From: Capsicum annuum
Taxonomy: Eukaryota; Streptophyta; Magnoliopsida; Solanales; Solanaceae
DNA: 64,000 nucleotides
NCBI RefSeq assembly: GCF_002878395.1
Contig: NC_061119.1
Location: 11,466,919-11,530,918 of the forward strand
Reading direction: 5' to 3'
The notes beneath the pieces were generated by a model. The model was not told the DNA's origin. It ran no database searches and saw only the letters and a program-made list of their open reading frames with translations. Position numbers and translations under genes: made by a program. Below, piece by piece: positions 57,890-64,000 of the stretch (position 1 is the first letter of the stretch; each line of letters begins with the position of its first letter).

Positions 57890-59035
57890 TGTTGGGTACT
57901 ATATAGTTTTGATGATTGACAAACTGACACATGAATGAAACATGTTACTTGAGCTGACCCACGCATAGGAAAGAAGATTTCTAGTTTCACTGATAGATGC
58001 AGACAAGATTGCTTAAAGGCAAGAACGAATAAGCAAGCATAATTCTAATATACTCAAGCTACTGATCTTGTGGGGAATATAACAAGTTGAATTTGATTCA
58101 AACACTTAATGATAAGAGAAAGCAATTTGAGTTGAAAAATGAGTCTTACATGAAGAAGGAGTTTCACTTCTAAGTAGATCTTGAAGAGTCCTATATGTGG
58201 GAGGAGAAAGATTCTGATAAATAAGCATGTGCTGATTTAAAAGAGTTGGAGTTTTACTACAACACTAAGGAGACAAAAGTTGAAATTAAAGAAAGAGTCT
58301 CACTTGAAGTAGAACTCTATGTAATGAGAGTTTGGATTAAAGGAGGAGTTTAAAATAAAGAATGACCCTTTAGAGAGCTGTGCTTAAATAGAAGATGCAT
58401 CATTCAGAGTAATCCACGCACTTAAAAAGGTAGAAAAGCTCAATCGACAGATTGACTTCATGAAGCGCTACTCAATCACTGAAGAAACACGTTGAAGAAC
58501 CTGGTCCTCAGTACAGAATCCAGCTAAGAGTTTTAGCGTTGATTTTTAGAGTTGTTCATTGTGTTTGAGCTATTCATGTAATATTAGTTTCAATGTGTTA
58601 TAAACTAAATTAGGAGCTAGTCTTCGAGTTGGGAAAAACTCAGAGACTTTGGGAACACATACCTTGGGAGGTGTGTGTGTAGTTAGAAATTAGAGTTTAT
58701 AATTCCTAGTTATTGAGTTATAGGGATTAAAGTTTATAATTCCTAGTTGTTGAGTTATAGGAATTAGAGTTTATGATTCTTATTTGTTGGTTACAAGAGT
58801 TTTGTAATCAGTCGTTGTCGAGGCTCAGAGTTTTTTAGTGAAGTTGGAGTTAAATCCTGTAGAGGTGCAGGTCGTGATTTTTTACACCTTTTGAGCCGAG
58901 TGTTTTTCACGTAAAAATCATTGTGTTCTTTACTTTCTGTTTACTGCTTCCTTGAAAAACGCCAGGCAACACGTTCCATCGATAAGCAAAAGTTAGGTGA
59001 AAATAAGAAAATCAATAGGGCACGAATTCTTAACA
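57890..59035 (+). repeat. 3' LTR of SIRE-like element
   Basis: 1,146 bp, aligned end to end with 53279-54438; scattered point differences and small indels. Confidence 0.9.
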
Positions 59036-59170
59036 CTGGGTATGAAAAAAATTTTGGTAGGGAGAGCTACCCCCGAATGGTACCCTACCTGACACGAATC
59101 CGAATTAATCGGATTTCTATGTGGATACCGGACACTGGATGAAAAAAAAAAAACTTCCTTTGACTTAACC

Positions 59171-60814
59171 GTGGTTGAATGGTGTAAATTGTTGTAAATT
59201 TGGTCACTTTTTCCCATGTGCTAAAGTAAAAAAAAAAAAGTATAAACTAATATTTTTCCCATTGAATAAAACTTCTAAGCTATCAACATGTTATTCACAA
59301 CTAATGCTTTATAAATTAAAGTAATGAGAACACTGTTAATAATACAGAATTATTAATCACTTTTCCACTAAGACAAACTTCCTTTATTACTACTTTTTAG
59401 CTATCAAAGTATGTTATTGCAACCTTTTTTGTTTATGACTTTACAGAAAGAAAGAAAAAAAAAAGATCTTCTTTTTTTCTATTTTCTATTTTTCTTTCAT
59501 CTACTTTTTTGCTTTTATCAACTTGAATATCCACAATTTTTCTACGTATATATTGCTTAATGTCTAAGTATTTAAAATCCAATTATAATAATAGCAACTA
59601 TTAAATTCATAACAAAAGGACATTTCTTTTTGAATTCACGTAAAATAAAAATGTCTTTTGATTATATGTTATTTTCATATAAGATCAATATAGAATAATA
59701 CATAAGATTGGTTATAAGTAACGCACATGAGATTTTGTAGGATTGTTTTTCTATCGGAAAATTTAGGAAGAAAATCAAGATTTATTAAATTTCTAAAAGT
59801 CATATGATTATATAGTCAAAGGAAATAAATCGTACCCAATAAAATCATCACAAATGCTATTAATGAGGGCACTAGCTAGGTTTACTAACATGAAAAGTTT
59901 CACGATAATTTAAATTATAATTGATCATGAAATATCATTTTCTTTTGAAGTATAGTACACTAAAATGTCTTTTAAAAAAAAAGAAAAATTAGTTAGTATT
60001 TTGTCAAATCCAAACTAAAAAGTTTTAACTCCTTTTCCTAAAAAGAAAGAAAAAACAAAACTAGAGGGGGCCATTTACTATTTGTACATAGTGGCATTTT
60101 AGTTTAATTGTAGGTATTTTTAATTGGAGTTCAGCCAAACTTAATTTGATAGACAATTAGATATTCAATCCACGTCATTTTCAGTGTAATTTCATATGGT
60201 GGGATCTGGAGAGAGCGGATATACGAATATTTAACTTTTACTTTAAAGATAAAACTTTATTTTCGATAGATCCTCGACTTCAAGTACAAACAATTTATAT
60301 AGGAAGTATTGAAAATAAAAGAAACAATACAAAAAATCATATAATTGTAAAATAATACCCTAACAAAATACTATACTATCAAATTACACCAAACAGCAAA
60401 AACCGAAGAATTAGAAATAAAAATAATACTGAGACTACTAGAATAGATAGCCAAATAATACACTCCTACTCTCTAGAGATCGCGTGTGTGTATATATATA
60501 TTTATATTTAGTTAGTGTATATTACTACTATATATAAATGTGAGTGAAGCACACAGGTAATGATTTTCATGTGTGCTGTCTCACAGGCAGGGGTGGATTC
60601 AGGATTTTCAGTGAGCGGTTCAGTAGTACATATACGGACTAGTCGAAGGGGGTTCAACCTCTACTATTTATATATAAAAAAAAATTATCATGTAAAAATA
60701 GTATAATTTTTCGACGAAGGGAGTTCGGATAAACCCCTTGGACCCTATGTAGATCTGCCGATGCTCACAGGGGTGTATTTGAAATTCTAAATTGTTGACA
60801 TTCTAAGAAGGCAA
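59171..60814. other. AT-rich spacer with transposon scraps
   Basis: No gene. At 60590-60770 the phrases GGTGGATTCAGGATTTTCAG, GAAGGGGGTTCAACC and GATCTGCCGATGCTCAC form a common Solanaceae repeat unit whose class I cannot fix. Confidence 0.4.
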
Positions 60815-60949
60815 AATGGTTCGATGGACCCCTGTACTATGTCGGTTTTGTAAGCTGGACACTTCTACTTACATGTTTGTCATCTGGACCCCTGAACCCA
60901 CTAAAAAATAATATTTTAAACACTTTTTTGGTAAGTGTAACACACTCTC

Positions 60950-61020
60950 GCTACGTCAGCTGTCATGTCAGCTTCCACGTCTGCCACGTGTGCTGCGTCA
61001 GCTGTCACATCAGCCGCCAC
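60950..61020 (+). repeat. Cluster of ACGT/TGTCA motifs
   Basis: CTACGTCAGCTGTCATGTCA, GCTTCCACGTCTGCCACGTG and TGCTGCGTCAGCTGTCACAT succeed one another, three loose repeats of about 25 bp just inside the left terminus of the large element. Confidence 0.6.
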
Positions 61021-61406
61021 ATCATTTTTAATTATTACATTAAATTTTATGTTATTTTAAAATGCTACACAAGAAATTAAATATTAAAATAAATTTAATT
61101 AAATAATTTCTTTTTATAAATTGCAGAAATTCTAATACACAAACACAATAAATTTTTAATTTAAATTAATTTAAATTTTTAACTATAAATTTAAATTTTC
61201 AACTATAAATTCTAATACACAAACATAATAATTAATTTTTTTTAATTAATTTAAAGTTTTAACTATAAATTCACATACACAAACATAATGAATTTTCAAT
61301 TTTTTTTATCAAAAATTGTTGTTGTTTTACTTTTTACGTTTTGATAAACAAATAAATAAAGGGTGAAAATTATTTTTACCCCCAACTTTGATTAAAAAAT
61401 CAAACC

Positions 61407-61506
61407 NNNNNNNNNNNNNNNNNNNNNNNNNNNNNNNNNNNNNNNNNNNNNNNNNNNNNNNNNNNNNNNNNNNNNNNNNNNNNNNNNNNNNNNNNNNNNN
61501 NNNNNN
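61407..61506. other. Assembly gap (100 N)
   Basis: Exactly 100 N, the usual convention for a gap of unknown size. It sits at the inner edge of an inverted repeat, a place where assemblies often fail. Confidence 0.99.
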
Positions 61507-61664
61507 TTTTTATATTATATGTAATGAATATTTTTTTAACATGGATATTTGTAGCATTTTATTTAAGTTTACTAACTTTATACGCAAATTAATACGTTTT
61601 ATAAATTTATCACAAAATTCAATGTTATTTTTTAAGATCGTTATTTTAGTATTATATGTATTAA

Positions 61665-61877
61665 AGAGTCGTTTGGTGTGAGGTATAATTATAATAATTA
61701 AGAGATAAAGTTCATGATTATTTATCTTGAGCTTAATTAGATGTATTAGGTAGTCTCAAAATTATTTGTCGCATCATTTATACCACAGTGATGAGATAAA
61801 TTATCACACATACATGTTAGTCAACTTATTTTATAATAACTAATCCCGGAATAACTTGTTTCCAAACAACCCACCCC
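61665..61877. mobile_element. Harbinger-like MITE, 213 bp
   Basis: TAA at 61662-61664 and 61878-61880. Left end AGAGTCGTTTGGTGTGAGG; right end complement GGGGTGGGTTGTTTGGAAAC. Inner TAATTATAATAATTA and TTATTTTATAATAACTAA pair loosely. Confidence 0.65.
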
Positions 61878-62316
61878 TAAGTGTGTATATATACATATGT
61901 ATGTACATGCATATGCGTATATTTTCGCGTTTTATCATTTTCTTACTAAATTCGTTTCATATTACTTAACTTTTTGTTGATGTAACACAATCCTTAAGAA
62001 AATTTTACTTAGAGATATATTTTTTTAAATTAACCTTATTAATGATAATCTAAAACTTTAAATTTGTCTATACTGTTACTTTATATAGTTATTTAATACT
62101 AAAGGGTAGAAAAAACATAATACAATTCTCTTGATTTCACAAATTGGGCAGATAAACTAAAACATTTATTTTTAGCATGAGGATCCAGTGATAAGAAACG
62201 ATATTATTTATTGTCTATATCAGTAAATAAATTGTGCTTGACATTAATAGAGTATTACATATTTTATAATTTATATAAATAAATATAATCTTTAAAATTT
62301 GACCTTATTTTAATTC

Positions 62317-62639
62317 GAGAAAAACATCTAGTATCCCCGAACTATGACCAAATTTGCTACGACACACGTCAACTTCACGGGGTCCTATTACCCCTTAAAC
62401 TAAATTTTAGCGTATTTTTGTCCATCTTTTTAGGTAACGTGATACCTTTTGTCAATTGTTTTAGATGGCGTGACACCTTTGATATGAGCTCCATTTTATG
62501 TCATAAAGGTGTCACATTCGAACAAAAACTGCCAAAAATACGCTAAATTTGAGTTCAGGGGATAATAGGACCTCTGTGAAGTTGGAGTGTGTCATAACAA
62601 CTTTGACCATAGTTCAGGGTGGTACTAGAGGCTTATCTC
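62317..62639. mobile_element. MITE with long inverted repeats, 323 bp
   Basis: The left arm (GAACTATGACCAAATTTGCT, CAACTTCACGGGGTCCTATT, TTTTAGCGTATTTTTG) is matched by the complement of the right arm (GAACTATGGTCAAAGTTGTT, CAACTTCACAGAGGTCCTAT, TTTAGCGTATTTTTGG) for about 110 bp each. No clear target duplication. Probably Mutator-like. Confidence 0.8.
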
Positions 62640-63085
62640 TTTCATTTATTGTTTGTATTTTCTGCATTGAAATATGTTTATAAAATTAGTAGTACTTATT
62701 ATTTTCACTTGCTAAAATAAATATTATAGTTTTGATTATTATTAATAAAACTAATTTTCTTATTATGCTAATTTACTTCATAAAGATCATCATTAGCTTA
62801 TATATTTCTTACTTTTTTTTCTAGAAGATAATGTTTATGTTTTTATGAAAATTTTGTTATATGAATAATGTTTATGTTTTTATGAAAAATTTGTTATGTG
62901 ATTTTTTTTTAAAATGAAAATATGATGATTTTAAAGAAGTTAAAAAAAAAATTAAAAAATTGATAATAAAGGATAAAATAGGAATTTTAATAAGTCAATT
63001 AGGATAAAGGGAAGTATGATTATTGTTCAAAGTTGAGGGGAGAGTTTGATTTTCAAGACAAAGTTGGAGAGGAAAAATGATTTTG

Positions 63086-63695
63086 ACCTCCTCCACCCCC
63101 CCCTCCCCCTCCCCCTTCCTCTTTCTTCCCTATTTTTCTCCTGTTTCTCTTCTCGTTCCTTTCTCTTTCTCTGTTTCTTCTTCTCTTTCATCATCTTCAC
63201 CTTCTTATTCTTCTAGAAAGTGATTATGATTATTTTTTTTTTGAAAGGGTAATTTATTTCAAGTGTACTTTATTAATTTTTGTTGAAAATCTTTAGGTGT
63301 AAGATATATTCTGATTGAAAATTCAACCTATTGAAAATTAAAAATTCATCTTCTTGGAAAATTGAAAAGTGAGGGCTGAAGAATTTGAGAAGTATTTTGT
63401 TGGATTCTTCAAGCTGTTTGAATCAAGAAAGTGAAAAATCATCTTCTTATTCTTCTTGCTTCTTATTTCAAGTGTACTTTATTAAATTTTGTTGGATTCT
63501 TTGATTTGTTTGAATCAAGAAAGTGAAAATAAGTTTTGTGATAATGGGTTGAAGGTTAGTTGCGGGAAGGGGATGATTTGGGTTGTATAGTTCAGAAGGA
63601 GACGGGGAGAGTTGGTATAAGTGGCAGTGGTGGGGTGAGGAGAGGGGCTGGGGTGGGTGGGGAGGGGCTGGATGGGGGCTGGGGTGGGAGGATTT
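63086..63695. other. C-rich and G-rich tracts (quadruplex potential)
   Basis: 63089-63126 is nearly pure pyrimidine with CCCCCCCCTCCCCCTCCCCC. 63629-63691 on the same strand is G-rich (GTGGGGTGAGGAGAGGGGCT, GGGGTGGGTGGGGAGGGG). Each can form a G-quadruplex on one strand. A plus-strand 68-codon ORF (63560-63766) across the second has no recognisable product. Confidence 0.6.
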
Positions 63696-63831
63696 TTTTT
63701 TTAAATATTTTTAAATTTAAAAAGACAGGAAGAAAAAAAGGACCTTTTTTTTTAAAAAAAATTTAATATTATTTTTATTTTTTTAAAAATTATTTTAATA
63801 TAAAATTGATAAAAAATTGACCCTCACTCGC

Positions 63832-63866
63832 ATTCTAGACGCGTGCAAGCACGCGCCTCGGCCTAG
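63832..63866 (+). mobile_element. Helitron-like 3' terminus
   Basis: Perfect 6-bp-stem hairpin GCGTGC-AA-GCACGC at 63841-63854, eight bases, then CTAG followed by T at 63867: the Helitron 3' layout. No 5' end identified. It lies just inside the right inverted repeat of the large element. Confidence 0.5.
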
Positions 63867-64000
63867 TTAGCCCTTTTAATGCCACATAGGCTTGATCAAC
63901 AGTCAAAGAATTTGAAATATTGCTTTTTAGTGGGTTCAGGGGTTCAAATAATAAACATGTAAGTTGAAATTTTCAACTTACAAAATCGACATAGTAAAAG

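Larger units (their letters stand above)
53279..59035 (+). mobile_element. SIRE-like Copia deletion derivative, 5.76 kb
   Basis: LTRs 53279-54438 and 57890-59035, both starting TGTTGGGTACTAT and ending CGAATTCTTAACA. A primer site TGGTATCAAAGC lies at 54441-54452 and a purine tract (AAAAAGGGAGAAA) before the 3' LTR. The 5-bp flanks are TTGGG and CTGGG, one mismatch. The interior keeps gag and a scrap of RNase H but has lost integrase and most of RT. Confidence 0.9.
53218..59158 (+). mobile_element. tRNA-derived SINE split by an LTR retrotransposon
   Basis: The left part 53218-53278 starts AGTGATGCAATGAATGG and has the pol III B box GGTTCGAACC at 53264-53273. The right part resumes at about 59036 with GGGTATGAAAAAAATTTTGG, CGAATGGTACCC, GGATACCGGACACTGGATG and an A run. 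A perfect 12-bp duplication TTTGACTTAACC flanks the reassembled SINE at 53206-53217 and 59159-59170. The SINE is thus about 180 bp without the insert, and the LTR element is the younger event. Confidence 0.9.
60815..64000. mobile_element. Large terminal-inverted-repeat element, right end outside window
   Basis: The left terminus (TACTATGTCGGTTTTGTAAG, CTTACATGTTTGTCATCTGG, ACCCCTGAACCCACTAAAAA) is matched by the reverse complement of the window's last 100 bases (TACTATGTCGATTTTGTAAG, CTTACATGTTTATTATTTGA, ACCCCTGAACCCACTAAAAA). A second, inner inverted pair exists at about 61360-61406 and 63020-63085 (CCCCAACTTTGATTAAAAAA against the complement of TTTGATTTTCAAGACAAAGTTGG). Inside are a gap and nested MITEs. 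Mutator-like is the best guess; no transposase seen. Confidence 0.7.

Noticed and set aside
61388..61681. 97-codon ORF through the N run
   Set aside because: The frame is carried by unknown bases and is meaningless.

Overview
This is a nuclear plant genome window. The genes have many introns with GT/AG borders, the spacers are AT-rich, and most of the rest is transposon debris. The repeats point to Solanaceae: TS-type SINE ends with a TTG-rich tail, an Au-type SINE, another tRNA-derived SINE, Tourist, Stowaway and hAT elements, and Copia elements. I cannot name the species. A run of exactly 100 N (61407-61506) is an assembly gap.

Three protein genes look intact. (1) 1-6963, plus strand: the 3' nine coding exons of a site-1 protease (S1P, SBT6.1), a Golgi subtilase; its 5' end lies left of the window. 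(2) 13570-17711, minus strand: a six-exon NF-YB transcription factor gene (180 aa) with a 6-nt microexon. (3) 39581-48425, minus strand: a 15-exon malectin-like/LRR receptor kinase (928 aa), closest in my memory to Arabidopsis At2g37050. All reading phases agree across the splice sites I assigned. The three genes show no obvious shared pathway.

Layout of the rest: 7.5-8.9 kb, LINE remnant with a 146-bp tandem duplication; 10.3-12.5 kb, a Mutator-like MITE and a hAT-like element with an 8-bp target duplication; 12.8-13.1 kb, a decayed plastid-type 23S rRNA fragment; 17.7-19.3 kb, about 15 decayed copies of the NF-YB splice acceptor/start-codon region; 19.7-20.5 kb, a 48-bp minisatellite; 22.7-22.9 kb, a palindrome; 25.2-30.6 kb, an LTR element lacking reverse transcriptase; 33.0-33.6 kb, a minisatellite; 33.6-34.1 kb, a Harbinger MITE; 34.3-39.0 kb, a complete but broken Copia element with a perfect 5-bp target duplication; 50.4-52.1 kb, a Harbinger MITE next to a 755-bp foldback; 53.2-59.2 kb, a SINE with a perfect 12-bp target duplication, split by a SIRE-like Copia deletion derivative; 60.8-64.0 kb, a large terminal-inverted-repeat element with nested MITEs and a Helitron-like 3' end.

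No new enzyme system is evident. The most unusual structure is the NF-YB leader, where a segment carrying the gene's own 3' splice site and start codon has been tandemly amplified.
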